DNA of 55,645 nt from assembly GCA_002457715.1 (NCBI GenBank), contig NTKN01000002.1, positions 1 through 55,645 of the forward strand. The letters are read 5' to 3'. Each line of letters begins with the position of its first letter. The first letter of the stretch is position 1. A program made the position numbers and the translations under genes. The DNA comes from Cryomorphaceae bacterium MED-G14. Lineage in GTDB: Bacteria > Bacteroidota > Bacteroidia > Flavobacteriales > Flavobacteriaceae. The notes beneath the pieces are model-generated. The model worked only from the letters and a program-made list of their open reading frames with translations. It was not told the DNA's origin and searched no databases. Below, piece after piece: positions 39,891 through 49,387 of this stretch.

Positions 39891-42527
39891 ATGAATAAAC
39901 CAAAACTTTTTTTGATTGATGCTTATGCTCTTATTTTCAGAGGATATTATGCTTTTATAAAAAACCCTAGAATTAATTCAAAAGGATTTGATACAAGTGC
40001 AATAATGGGGTTTTTGAATTCAATCTTTGATATTTTAAACAGAGAAAACCCTGATTATTTTTCAGTTGTTTTTGATAAAGGGGGTTCAAAAGACAGAAGA
40101 GAAATATTTCAGGAATATAAAGCTAATAGACATGCTACACCAGAACCAATTCTTGAATCAGTACCAATTATTTATGATATCCTAAAAAACTTAGGTATTA
40201 ATACAATAGATAAAGAAGGTTACGAAGCTGATGATATTATAGGGACTATTGCAATGAGAGCTGAAAAAGAAGGATTTCAAATATTTATGGTAACTCCAGA
40301 TAAAGATTTTGCACAATTAGTTACTGAAGATATATTTTTATATAAACCAGCTCGATTTGGAAATGGAATTGAAATTTGGGGAGTTGATGAAGTGAATAAT
40401 AAATTTGAAATTGATCATCCAACAAAAGTTATTGATTATTTAGGGATGATGGGTGATTCTGTTGATAATATACCTGGCCTCCCTGGAGTTGGAGAAAAAA
40501 CAGCTAAAAAATTTTTAAAAGAATATGGTTCACTTGAAGGATTAATTGAGAATATAGAAAATTTAAAAGGAAAATTAAAAGAAAAAATTGAAGAGAATAA
40601 AGAGCTTGGTTTTTTATCAAAAAAATTAGCAACAATAATCACAAATGTTCCTGTTGAATTTGAGCTTGAAGATTTAAAGTTAAAAACACCAAATAACAGT
40701 GAAATAACTAAAATTTTTATTGAACTAGAGTTTAAAAGATTAACTGAAACATATAAAAAGATTTTCGTTAATGATAATCAAGAAATTAAAGAAATTGATA
40801 AGAATATTGACTTATTTACTAACATTGAGGAAGCGCTCATATCTTCAAATAAATTTTTAATTCAAGATGTCTCCAGCGAAACATCTTTTAGACTATTATA
40901 CGAAAAACTACATAATGAAGAAACTTATTCTATTGATGTTAATAAAGAAAATTATTTAACTTTTTGTTGGACTGAAAATTCAATTTATTCAATTAATCTT
41001 GATCAAATTAATTCTGATGAATTTATTAAAATAATTGAGCCGTTATTTAGTGCTAATTCAAAAATTTATGTTTTTGATATAAAAAAAGTTTTACGTTTTT
41101 TAAAAAAATACAACTTGAGCCATAATCCTAAAAAATTTTTTGATTTAAAAATTGCTAACTACCTAATTGATTCCAATAGGCGAGATGATTTTGAATCATT
41201 TCTAAAAATTTATGGTTTTAATTTAGGCTCTGAGGAAAGAGTATTTTATATAAATAAATTATCTACAATAGTTAACAAAGAAATTGTTGAGAATAGAATA
41301 GAATCTCTTTTTAAAGATGTTGAGATGCCTTTATCCATAATATTAACTGAAATGGAAAATGAAGGAGTAAATATTGATACTAAATTGTTGGATGATATAT
41401 ACAACCAATTTGATAACTCTTTAAAAAAATTGCAATCCGAAATTTTTAGCTTATCGGGTTTAGAGTTTAATTTAGCGTCACCAAAACAACTTGGAGAAAT
41501 ACTATTTGATAAATTAAAAATCGAATCCAAAGCAAAAAAAACAAAGACTGGACAATACTCTACAAGTGAAGAAACTTTATCAAAGCTCTCTGAAAAACAT
41601 ATAATAGTTGAAAAAATTCTAAAATGGAGATCTTTACAGAAACTCATTACAACATATGTTACTGCTCTTCCAAAACAAATAAATAGTGATACTAAAAGAA
41701 TTCATACCATTTTTAATCAGACCCTAACATCAACTGGTAGATTAAGTAGTTTGAACCCTAATCTTCAAAATATTCCGATTAGAACTAAGAATGGAAAATT
41801 AATTAGAAAAGCTTTTACACCTAGAAATGATAAACACATTCTAGTATCGGCAGATTATTCCCAAATTGAACTTAGAGTTATTGCTTCAATGAGTAATGAC
41901 AAAAGTATGATCGATGCATTTAATAATGATGAAGATATTCATACCGCAACAGCTGCAAATGTTTTTGGAATTAAACTTAAGGATGTTACAACAGAGCAAA
42001 GAAGTCATGCAAAAGTTGTAAACTTTGGAATTATTTATGGTGTTTCTGCTTTTGGATTGAGTAATCAAACCAAACTAAATAGATCCGAATCAAAAGAAAT
42101 AATAGAAAACTATTATAAATCATATCCTAAACTAAAAGATTTCACACAGGATCAAATTGAATTTGCTAGGAAAAATGGATATGTAAAAACAATTCTTGGA
42201 AGAAAAAGATTTTTAAATGATATAAATTCAAGAAATGCAATATTAAGATCATCAGCAGAAAGAAATGCAATTAACACTCCAGTTCAAGGTAGCGCTGCAG
42301 ATATTATAAAAATTGCAATGATCAAAATCAATAACGAATTTCAAAATCAATCAATTAAATCAAAACTTATCTTACAAGTTCATGATGAACTTATTTTTGA
42401 TTGTTTAAAAGACGAATTAAACATTGTAAAAGAAATTATTACATCAAATATGCAAAGTGCCTACAAACTTAAAGTTCCACTGAAAGTTGACATTGGTCAA
42501 GGCAACAATTGGCTTGAGGCACACTAG
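39891..42527 (+). CDS. polA: DNA polymerase I
   Basis: 5'-exonuclease domain (EADDIIGT, GDSVDNIPGLPGVGEKTA) and polymerase motifs (SADYSQIELR, AKVVNFGIIYG, QVHDELIF). Confidence 0.98.
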   Translation: MNKPKLFLIDAYALIFRGYYAFIKNPRINSKGFDTSAIMGFLNSIFDILNRENPDYFSVVFDKGGSKDRREIFQEYKANRHATPEPILESVPIIYDILKNLGINTIDKEGYEADDIIGTIAMRAEKEGFQIFMVTPDKDFAQLVTEDIFLYKPARFGNGIEIWGVDEVNNKFEIDHPTKVIDYLGMMGDSVDNIPGLPGVGEKTAKKFLKEYGSLEGLIENIENLKGKLKEKIEENKELGFLSKKLATIITNVPVEFELEDLKLKTPNNSEITKIFIELEFKRLTETYKKIFVNDNQEIKEIDKNIDLFTNIEEALISSNKFLIQDVSSETSFRLLYEKLHNEETYSIDVNKENYLTFCWTENSIYSINLDQINSDEFIKIIEPLFSANSKIYVFDIKKVLRFLKKYNLSHNPKKFFDLKIANYLIDSNRRDDFESFLKIYGFNLGSEERVFYINKLSTIVNKEIVENRIESLFKDVEMPLSIILTEMENEGVNIDTKLLDDIYNQFDNSLKKLQSEIFSLSGLEFNLASPKQLGEILFDKLKIESKAKKTKTGQYSTSEETLSKLSEKHIIVEKILKWRSLQKLITTYVTALPKQINSDTKRIHTIFNQTLTSTGRLSSLNPNLQNIPIRTKNGKLIRKAFTPRNDKHILVSADYSQIELRVIASMSNDKSMIDAFNNDEDIHTATAANVFGIKLKDVTTEQRSHAKVVNFGIIYGVSAFGLSNQTKLNRSESKEIIENYYKSYPKLKDFTQDQIEFARKNGYVKTILGRKRFLNDINSRNAILRSSAERNAINTPVQGSAADIIKIAMIKINNEFQNQSIKSKLILQVHDELIFDCLKDELNIVKEIITSNMQSAYKLKVPLKVDIGQGNNWLEAH

Positions 42528-42550
42528 GTTATTTTTATTTTATAAATGAT

Positions 42551-42580
42551 TTGCAATATTGATTAATTATTGTAGTTTTG
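42551..42580 (+). promoter_or_regulatory. Bacteroidetes-type promoter of rplM (TTG-N19-TAGTTTTG)
   Basis: TTG at 42551-42553, 19-nt spacer, TAGTTTTG at 42573-42580. Confidence 0.6.
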
Positions 42581-42601
42581 TCGACCACTAAAATAATTGA
42601 T

Positions 42602-43054
42602 TTGGAATCTAATAGTTTTAAAACAGTTTCAATTAGAAAAGAAGACGTTCAAAAGAAATGGTTTCTTGTTGATGCAAGTGATCTAAATCTTGGTAGAATG
42701 TGCTCTATGGTTGCTAAAATATTGAGAGGTAAACATAAACCAAGTTTCACCCCTCACGTAGATTGTGGCGATAATGTAATTATAATTAACGCCAGTAAAA
42801 TTAATTTGACTGGAAATAAATGGTCAGATAAAAAATATATTAGTTACACTGGATATCCTGGTGGTCAAAGAGTAAAAACTGCTCAGCAACTATATGACAT
42901 AAATCCATCAATTATTATTGAAAAAGCTGTTAAGGGCATGCTTCCTAAAAATAAATTAGGAGCTGCAATTTTTAAAAATTTGAGAGTTTATAATGATGAA
43001 TTACACAAACAAGAGTCTCAAAGCCCTGAACCAATCAACTTAAATAACATATAA
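42602..43054 (+). CDS. rplM: 50S ribosomal protein L13
   Basis: KWFLVDASDLNLGRM...GYPGGQR...GMLPKNKLG. The track start at 42578 coincides with a -7 box; TTG at 42602 gives MESNSFKTVS, matching L13 N-termini. Confidence 0.95.
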   Translation: MESNSFKTVSIRKEDVQKKWFLVDASDLNLGRMCSMVAKILRGKHKPSFTPHVDCGDNVIIINASKINLTGNKWSDKKYISYTGYPGGQRVKTAQQLYDINPSIIIEKAVKGMLPKNKLGAAIFKNLRVYNDELHKQESQSPEPINLNNI

Positions 43055-43055
43055 T

Positions 43056-43442
43056 TTGGAAGTAGTTCACACAATAGGTAGAAGAAAAACATCTGTAGCT
43101 AGAATATACATGTCAAAAGGAAAAGACAATGTAATTGTTAATGGTAAAGACTACAAAACATATTTTCCTACTACCACACAACAGTACAAAATAATGCAAC
43201 CATTTCAATTAACTAACAATACTGGTAAATATGATTTATCTGTAAACGTTTATGGTGGTGGTACTACTGGACAGGTAGAAGCTATTAGACTTGCTATTTC
43301 AAGAGCATTGTGTGAAATTTCAGAAGATAATAAATCAGCATTGAAGAGTGAAGGGTTACTAACTCGAGATCCTAGAATGGTAGAAAGAAAGAAATTTGGT
43401 CAGAAGAAGGCCAGAAAAAAATTCCAGTTCTCTAAGAGATAA
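43056..43442 (+). CDS. rpsI: 30S ribosomal protein S9 (TTG start)
   Basis: MEVVHTIGRRKTSVARIYMSKG...KKFGQKKARKKFQFSKR. Confidence 0.98.
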   Translation: MEVVHTIGRRKTSVARIYMSKGKDNVIVNGKDYKTYFPTTTQQYKIMQPFQLTNNTGKYDLSVNVYGGGTTGQVEAIRLAISRALCEISEDNKSALKSEGLLTRDPRMVERKKFGQKKARKKFQFSKR

Positions 43443-43446
43443 GAGA

Positions 43447-43544
43447 GTTCTTGAATTAAGTTCATAATAATAACGTTGTCGAATTTCGTTTAATCGAAAT
43501 TTAGTTTAGCATCTAAACTGCCAAACGGTACGTTGCTAAAGAAC
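43447..43544 (+). promoter_or_regulatory. Structured intergenic/leader region upstream of rpsB
   Basis: Hairpins AATTTCG/CGAAATT (43482-43501), AGTTTAG/CTAAACT (43503-43519), AACG/CGTT (43524-43534), plus possible closing GTTCTT/AAGAAC (43447/43544). Confidence 0.5.
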
Positions 43545-43564
43545 AAGAAAGTAAACTAAAAAAA

Positions 43565-44338
43565 ATGGCAAAAAAAACTGAAATCAAAGACCTTGTAAAG
43601 GCAGGTGTGCACTTTGGGCATCTAACTAGAAAATGGAACCCAAACATGGCTCCTTTTATTTATTCCGAAAAAAACGGAATTCATATCATAAATTTATATA
43701 AGACAGTCAATAAACTTGAAGAAGCGTGCTCTGCTTTAGAAAAGATTGCATCTTCTGGAAGAAAGATTCTTTTTGTTGCTACTAAGAAACAAGCAAAAAA
43801 TATTATTTCAGAATGCGCTTCTGAAGTCAATATGCCTTATATCACTGAAAGGTGGCCTGGAGGTATGTTAACGAATTTTGTTACCATCCGAAAAGCTGTA
43901 AAAAAAATGTCTGCAATTGATAGAACAAAAGAAGACGGAACATTTGAAACTCTTTCTAAAAAAGAAAAATTAAGAGTTGATAGAACCAGAGCAAAACTTG
44001 AAAAGAATTTAGGATCAATCACTGGTATGACAAGACTTCCTGGAGCTCTATTTGTTGTAGATATTAGAAGAGAACATATTGCGGTACGAGAAGCTAATAA
44101 ACTTAATATTCCAATATTTGCTATGGTTGATACTAACACCGACCCTAATAAAGTTGATTTTGGTATACCCTCAAATGATGACGCTTCCAAGTCAATTGAA
44201 ATTATTTTAAAGAAAGTGACTGAATCTATCAAAGAAGGTCTTCAACAAAGAGATAAAGAAAAGGCGGAAAATGAAGCGAAGAAAGAAAAAGGTGATGAGC
44301 CTGAAAACAAAACTAAAGAAGAAAAAAAAGATAAATAA
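43565..44338 (+). CDS. rpsB: 30S ribosomal protein S2
   Basis: GVHFGHLTRKWNPNMAPFIY, RWPGGMLTNF. Confidence 0.98.
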   Translation: MAKKTEIKDLVKAGVHFGHLTRKWNPNMAPFIYSEKNGIHIINLYKTVNKLEEACSALEKIASSGRKILFVATKKQAKNIISECASEVNMPYITERWPGGMLTNFVTIRKAVKKMSAIDRTKEDGTFETLSKKEKLRVDRTRAKLEKNLGSITGMTRLPGALFVVDIRREHIAVREANKLNIPIFAMVDTNTDPNKVDFGIPSNDDASKSIEIILKKVTESIKEGLQQRDKEKAENEAKKEKGDEPENKTKEEKKDK

Positions 44339-44343
44339 ATATT

Positions 44344-45168
44344 ATGAGTAATATAACTGCTGCAGATGTAAATAAATTAAGAAAAAGTACTGGTGCTGGT
44401 ATAATGGACTGTAAGAAGGCTTTAGTTGAAGCTAATGGTGATTTTGAGCTAGCCATAGAAAATTTGAGAAAAAAAGGTCAAAAAGTTGCTGCAAAAAGAG
44501 CTGACAGAGAATCAAGTGAAGGTGCAGTTATAGCAAAAGTAAATTCTGATTCAAATTCCGGAGTCATAATTTCTCTTAATTGTGAAACAGATTTTGTTGC
44601 AAAGAATGAATCATTTATTTCTCTTGCTAATCAGATAGCTGAATTGGCATTAAGCTCCAATACAAAAGAAGAACTTTTAGATACAAAAATTGAATCAATG
44701 TCTGTTCAGGAAAAATTAATTGAACAAACAGGTGTTATTGGTGAAAAATTAGAAATAGGTTCGTTTGAAAAAATTAATTCAAACTTTGTTGGATCTTACA
44801 TTCATGCTGGAAATAAAATTGCTACAATTGTTGGTTTATCTAACAATTTCGATGGATCATTTGAAGTTGCAAAAAATGTATGTATGCAAGCTGCGGCGAT
44901 GAATCCAGTTGCCCTTGATGAGGATGGAGTAAGTAATGAAATAATTGAAAAAGAAATTGAAATTGCTAAAGAACAGTTAAGAGCTGAGGGTAAACCAGAG
45001 GCTATGCTTGAAAATATAGCTAAAGGTAAATTGAAGAAATTTTTCAAAGACAACACTTTAGTAAATCAAGCATTTATTAAAGACAATAAGACGTCAGTTA
45101 ATGAGTACATTAAATCTGTTAACTCAGATTGTTCAATAACAGACTTTAAAAGGGTTTCCTTAGTGTAA
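44344..45168 (+). CDS. tsf: Elongation factor Ts
   Basis: LRKSTGAGIMDCKKALVEANGD. Confidence 0.98.
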   Translation: MSNITAADVNKLRKSTGAGIMDCKKALVEANGDFELAIENLRKKGQKVAAKRADRESSEGAVIAKVNSDSNSGVIISLNCETDFVAKNESFISLANQIAELALSSNTKEELLDTKIESMSVQEKLIEQTGVIGEKLEIGSFEKINSNFVGSYIHAGNKIATIVGLSNNFDGSFEVAKNVCMQAAAMNPVALDEDGVSNEIIEKEIEIAKEQLRAEGKPEAMLENIAKGKLKKFFKDNTLVNQAFIKDNKTSVNEYIKSVNSDCSITDFKRVSLV

Positions 45169-45190
45169 TTAACACACCTTTTTAAATACT

Positions 45191-45212
45191 ATGATTATAT
45201 TTACATAATCAT
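45191..45212 (+). promoter_or_regulatory. Perfect inverted repeat 5 nt upstream of pyrH start
   Basis: ATGATTAT-ATTTAC-ATAATCAT. Confidence 0.5.
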
Positions 45213-45216
45213 TAAG

Positions 45217-45921
45217 ATGCCATATAAAAGAATTTTATTAAAATTAAGTGGTGAAGCTCTCATGGGTAATAGGACCCATGGTGTTGACCCTGATAGAATC
45301 AAAGCCTATTGTAAAGAAATAAGCGAACTTGTAAAAACTGGTGTTGAAATAGCAATTGTTATTGGCGGTGGTAATATTTTTAGAGGTTTATCTGCAGCTA
45401 GTAATGGAATGGATAGAGTCCAAGCTGACTACATGGGGATGTTAGCTACTGTAATTAATGGACTTGCTTTACAAAGTACTCTTGAAGAAAGTAGTATTCA
45501 AACTAGGCTTCAAACAGCTCTTAAAATGGAGTCAATTGCTGAGCCATATATAAAAAGAAGAGCTGTAAGACATCTTGAAAAAAAGAGAGTTGTTATTTTT
45601 AGCGCTGGAACTGGAAATCCTTTTTTTACAACTGACTCTGCTGCAGTTTTACGAGCAATTGAAATTAATGCAGACGTTATTTTAAAGGGAACAAGAGTGG
45701 ATGGAATATACAATTTAGACCCAGAAAAAAATAAAGATGCTATAAAGTTTGAACATTTAACATTTGATGATGCCATTACAAAAAAATTAAAAGTAATGGA
45801 TTCAACAGCATTTACATTAAGTAAGGAAAATAATTTACCAATTATTGTTTTTAATATGAACAAACCTGGAAATTTGAAGAAAATTATTGATGGAAAACAA
45901 ATTGGTACAATAGTTAATTAA
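45217..45921 (+). CDS. pyrH: UMP kinase
   Basis: [38 protein letters not shown]. Confidence 0.98.
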   Translation: MPYKRILLKLSGEALMGNRTHGVDPDRIKAYCKEISELVKTGVEIAIVIGGGNIFRGLSAASNGMDRVQADYMGMLATVINGLALQSTLEESSIQTRLQTALKMESIAEPYIKRRAVRHLEKKRVVIFSAGTGNPFFTTDSAAVLRAIEINADVILKGTRVDGIYNLDPEKNKDAIKFEHLTFDDAITKKLKVMDSTAFTLSKENNLPIIVFNMNKPGNLKKIIDGKQIGTIVN

Positions 45922-46473
45922 ATGGAAGAATTAGAGTTTATTTTAGAAGCTACAGAAGAATCAATGGTTAGCTCCATTTCTTTTTTGGAAAAAGAGCTTT
46001 TAAATATCAGAGCAGGTAAAGCTAATCCTAATATGTTATCTAGTGTAAAAGTTGATTATTATGGTGCGCAAACTCCATTAAATCAAATTGCTAATATTAA
46101 TACCCCAGATTCACAAACACTGTCGATTCAACCATGGGAAAAAGATAAACTTGAAGATATAGAAAAGGCTATTTTGTCAAGTAATTTAGGATTTAATCCA
46201 ATGAATAATGGTGAATCTATAATAATTAGTATTCCTCCTATGACTGAAGAAAGAAGAATAGAGTTAGTAAAAGTTGCAAAATCTGAAGTTGAAAATGCTA
46301 AAGTAAGTATTCGTAATGCCAGAAAAGAAGCTAATAACGAAATTAGAAAATCTGATGCAAGCGATGATATGAAATCAAACTTTGAAGTAGATATTCAAAA
46401 CATTACTGATAAATACACTTCAAAAATCGATTCAATTTTTTCAACTAAAGAAAAAGAAATTTTATCCGTCTAA
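45922..46473 (+). CDS. frr: Ribosome recycling factor
   Basis: IRAGKANPNMLSSVKVDYYGAQTPLNQIANI, IRNARKEANNEI. Confidence 0.98.
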   Translation: MEELEFILEATEESMVSSISFLEKELLNIRAGKANPNMLSSVKVDYYGAQTPLNQIANINTPDSQTLSIQPWEKDKLEDIEKAILSSNLGFNPMNNGESIIISIPPMTEERRIELVKVAKSEVENAKVSIRNARKEANNEIRKSDASDDMKSNFEVDIQNITDKYTSKIDSIFSTKEKEILSV

Positions 46474-46475
46474 TA

Positions 46476-47894
46476 ATGTCAGAAAGATTACAAATTAAGT
46501 CTATATTAAATGATAATTATGTTGGAAAAAATATCATTGTTTATGGCTGGGTTAAAACATTTCGTTCTAATAGGTTTATTAACTTAAATGACGGTTCTTG
46601 TCTAAATGATCTTCAATGTGTAGTTGATTATGAAAAACTTGAAGAATCAAAATTGTCAAAAATTAATACCGGTGCTTGTATAAAAGTTAAAGGCGAAATA
46701 GTAAAAAGTCAAGGGCGAGGACAAAATATTGAGTTAATTGTAATTAGTATTGATATTTTAGGAGAGAGTGATCCTGAGAAATTTCCAATTCAACCAAAAA
46801 AACATTCATTTGAGTTTTTGAGAGAAAATGCTCATTTGAGAGTTAGAACTAAAACCTTAAGTTCAGTATTTAGAATCAGATCGGAAGTGTCTTATGCTAT
46901 TCATAATTTTTTCAATAAAAATAATTTTTATTATATACACACTCCAATCATTACAGGAAGTGACGCTGAAGGAGCTGGTGAAATGTTTAGAGTCACAACA
47001 CTTGATTCAAATAAGAAAAATCTAGATTTTTCTGAAGATTTTTTCGGTAAAGAAACTAATTTAACTGTTTCTGGTCAACTTGAAGCTGAATCTTTGGCTT
47101 TAGGCCTTGGAAATGTTTATACTTTTGGTCCAACTTTTAGAGCTGAAAACTCAAATACTTCTAGACACTTAGCTGAATTTTGGATGATTGAACCTGAAAT
47201 GGCTTTCTATGATTTAAATGATAATATGGATTTAGCTGAAGAATTCATACAAAATGTAATTAAACATACTTATGAAAAATGTAAGGATGATATAGTTTTT
47301 TTAAGTGATAGATTGGAAAAAGAAGAAATTTCCAAGCCAAAAGATCAAAGAAGTGAGCTTTCACTTATTGAAAGGATTGAGTTTGTAATAAATAATAATT
47401 TTAAAAGAATTACATATTCTGAAGCATTTGAAATTTTAAGAAATTCGAAGCCTAATAAAAAAGGGAAATTTAAATATCCTGTTAAAGATTGGGGAATTGA
47501 TTTTCAAAGCGAACATGAAAGGTTTTTAGTTGAAAAATATTTTAAGTGCCCAGTAATTGTATACGACTATCCTGCAAAAATTAAAGCTTTTTACATGAGA
47601 TTAAATGATGACAAAAAAACTGTAAGAGCTATGGATATTTTATTTCCAGGAATTGGTGAAATTGTTGGTGGATCACAAAGAGAAGAAAGGCTTGATATTT
47701 TAAATGAAAGGGTTGAAGCTTTAGGTATTGAAAAGAAAGAGCTTTGGTGGTATCTTGATCTTAGAAAATATGGAAGTGTAAAACATAGTGGTTTTGGACT
47801 AGGGCTCGAAAGACTAATTTTATTTATAACTGGAATGAATAATATTAGAGACGTGATTCCATTTCCAAGAACTCCAAAAAGCGCAGAGTTTTAG
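46476..47894 (+). CDS. asnS: Asparaginyl-tRNA synthetase
   Basis: Class II motifs: GPTFRAENSNTSRHLAEFWMIEPEM, GFGLGLERLILFITGMNNIRDVIPFPRTP. Confidence 0.97.
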   Translation: MSERLQIKSILNDNYVGKNIIVYGWVKTFRSNRFINLNDGSCLNDLQCVVDYEKLEESKLSKINTGACIKVKGEIVKSQGRGQNIELIVISIDILGESDPEKFPIQPKKHSFEFLRENAHLRVRTKTLSSVFRIRSEVSYAIHNFFNKNNFYYIHTPIITGSDAEGAGEMFRVTTLDSNKKNLDFSEDFFGKETNLTVSGQLEAESLALGLGNVYTFGPTFRAENSNTSRHLAEFWMIEPEMAFYDLNDNMDLAEEFIQNVIKHTYEKCKDDIVFLSDRLEKEEISKPKDQRSELSLIERIEFVINNNFKRITYSEAFEILRNSKPNKKGKFKYPVKDWGIDFQSEHERFLVEKYFKCPVIVYDYPAKIKAFYMRLNDDKKTVRAMDILFPGIGEIVGGSQREERLDILNERVEALGIEKKELWWYLDLRKYGSVKHSGFGLGLERLILFITGMNNIRDVIPFPRTPKSAEF

Positions 47895-47910
47895 TATATA
47901 TCCTTTGACA

Positions 47911-47936
47911 TTTTGTATTTTTAGTGTAATACAAAA
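47911..47936 (+). promoter_or_regulatory. Perfect 9-bp inverted repeat immediately upstream of rpoN
   Basis: TTTTGTATT-TTTAGTGT-AATACAAAA, ending 2 nt before the ATG. Confidence 0.5.
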
Positions 47937-47938
47937 AA

Positions 47939-49387
47939 ATGCTTAATCAAAAATTAAAGTTAAAACTATCTCAAAAACTTTCACCTCAACAGATTCAATT
48001 GATGAAGTTAATCCAATTGTCTACTCAAGAGTTTGAGCAAAGATTATCTAGAGAAATTGAAGAAAATCCAGCTCTAGATACAAATAATATTGATAATACA
48101 GATTCTGATAATTTTAATGAGAATGACGATAGTTTTGAAAAAGAAGAAAACGATCATGATGAAATCGATATTTCTGATTATCTTTCAGATGATGACACAC
48201 CAGATTACAAACTAAAATCAAATAATTATAGTGAGGAAGCAGAAAAAAATATTCCATTTGCATCTGGAACTTCATTTAACCAATTTTTAAAAACTCAATT
48301 ACATTCTTTCTCTTTAAGTAAAAAAGAACTTGAGATAGCTGAGTTTATTATTGGTAGCTTAGACTCTTTTGGTTATTTAAGAAGAGATATTTTAGATATT
48401 TCTGACGATTTAATTTTTACATTAGGGATAGATGCTGATGAAGCATTAATTCAGAAAATTCTCGATAAGATATATTTATTAGATCCACCAGGTATTGGAG
48501 CCCGTGATCTTAAACAATGCTTAGTTCTACAACTTAGAAGAAAAAGTAAAAATAAAACAATTGATTTATCAATAAACATAATTGAAAATTTTTTTGATTT
48601 ATTCTCAAAGAAACATTTTGAAAAAATAAAACAAAAACTAAATATAAGTAGTGAAGAATTAAGAAATGTGATCACTGAAATAGAAAAATTAAACCCTAAA
48701 CCCGGTGGAGCTTTTAATGAAAATACGAAAATTAATTCTTCGATTGTGCCTGACTTTACGATTAAAATTATTGAAGGTGAGCTAAAACTTGAATTAAATT
48801 CAAGAAATGCTCCTCAACTTAATGTTTCTGAAGAATATAAAAATATGCTGTCTGGATATTCTGAGTCAAAAAATAAAACTAAAAGTCATAAAGATGCAGT
48901 GATGTTTATTAAACAAAAGCTTGACTCAGCCAAATGGTTTATAGATGCAATTAAACAAAGAAATCAAACCTTGATAATGACAATGTCATCAATAATTAAT
49001 TTTCAAAAAGACTATTTTTTAACTGGTGATGAAACTAAGATGAAACCAATGATTTTAAAGGATATAGCTGAAAAAATTGAAATGGATATTTCAACTATCT
49101 CAAGAGTAGCTAATAGTAAGTATGTTGACACACCATACGGAATCAAACTTATAAAATCTTTCTTTTCTGAAGGAATTAAAAATTCAGATGGAATAGAAAT
49201 ATCTACAATTGAAGTTAAAAAAACTCTTGAAGATATTATTGAAAATGAGAACAAGAATATTCCTCATACAGATGATCAACTGACTAAATTACTTAATAAA
49301 AAAGGCTATCCAATAGCAAGAAGAACAGTTGCTAAATATAGAGAAATGATTGGTGCGCCAGTAGCTAGGCTTAGAAAAAAATTATAA
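47939..49387 (+). CDS. rpoN: RNA polymerase sigma-54 factor
   Basis: N-terminal LSQKLSPQQIQLMKLIQLSTQEFEQRL, C-terminal RpoN-box-like ARRTVAKYREMIGAPVARLRKKL. Confidence 0.97.
   Translation: MLNQKLKLKLSQKLSPQQIQLMKLIQLSTQEFEQRLSREIEENPALDTNNIDNTDSDNFNENDDSFEKEENDHDEIDISDYLSDDDTPDYKLKSNNYSEEAEKNIPFASGTSFNQFLKTQLHSFSLSKKELEIAEFIIGSLDSFGYLRRDILDISDDLIFTLGIDADEALIQKILDKIYLLDPPGIGARDLKQCLVLQLRRKSKNKTIDLSINIIENFFDLFSKKHFEKIKQKLNISSEELRNVITEIEKLNPKPGGAFNENTKINSSIVPDFTIKIIEGELKLELNSRNAPQLNVSEEYKNMLSGYSESKNKTKSHKDAVMFIKQKLDSAKWFIDAIKQRNQTLIMTMSSIINFQKDYFLTGDETKMKPMILKDIAEKIEMDISTISRVANSKYVDTPYGIKLIKSFFSEGIKNSDGIEISTIEVKKTLEDIIENENKNIPHTDDQLTKLLNKKGYPIARRTVAKYREMIGAPVARLRKKL

Noticed and set aside
41246-41647. 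133-aa minus-strand ORF inside polA
   Set aside because: Antisense shadow ORF in a highly conserved polymerase gene; low-complexity Phe/Ser-rich translation typical of AT-rich antisense.
43837-44232. 131-aa minus-strand ORF inside rpsB
   Set aside because: Antisense to ribosomal protein S2; no independent support.
45510-45863. 117-aa minus-strand ORF inside pyrH
   Set aside because: Antisense to UMP kinase; coincidental open frame.
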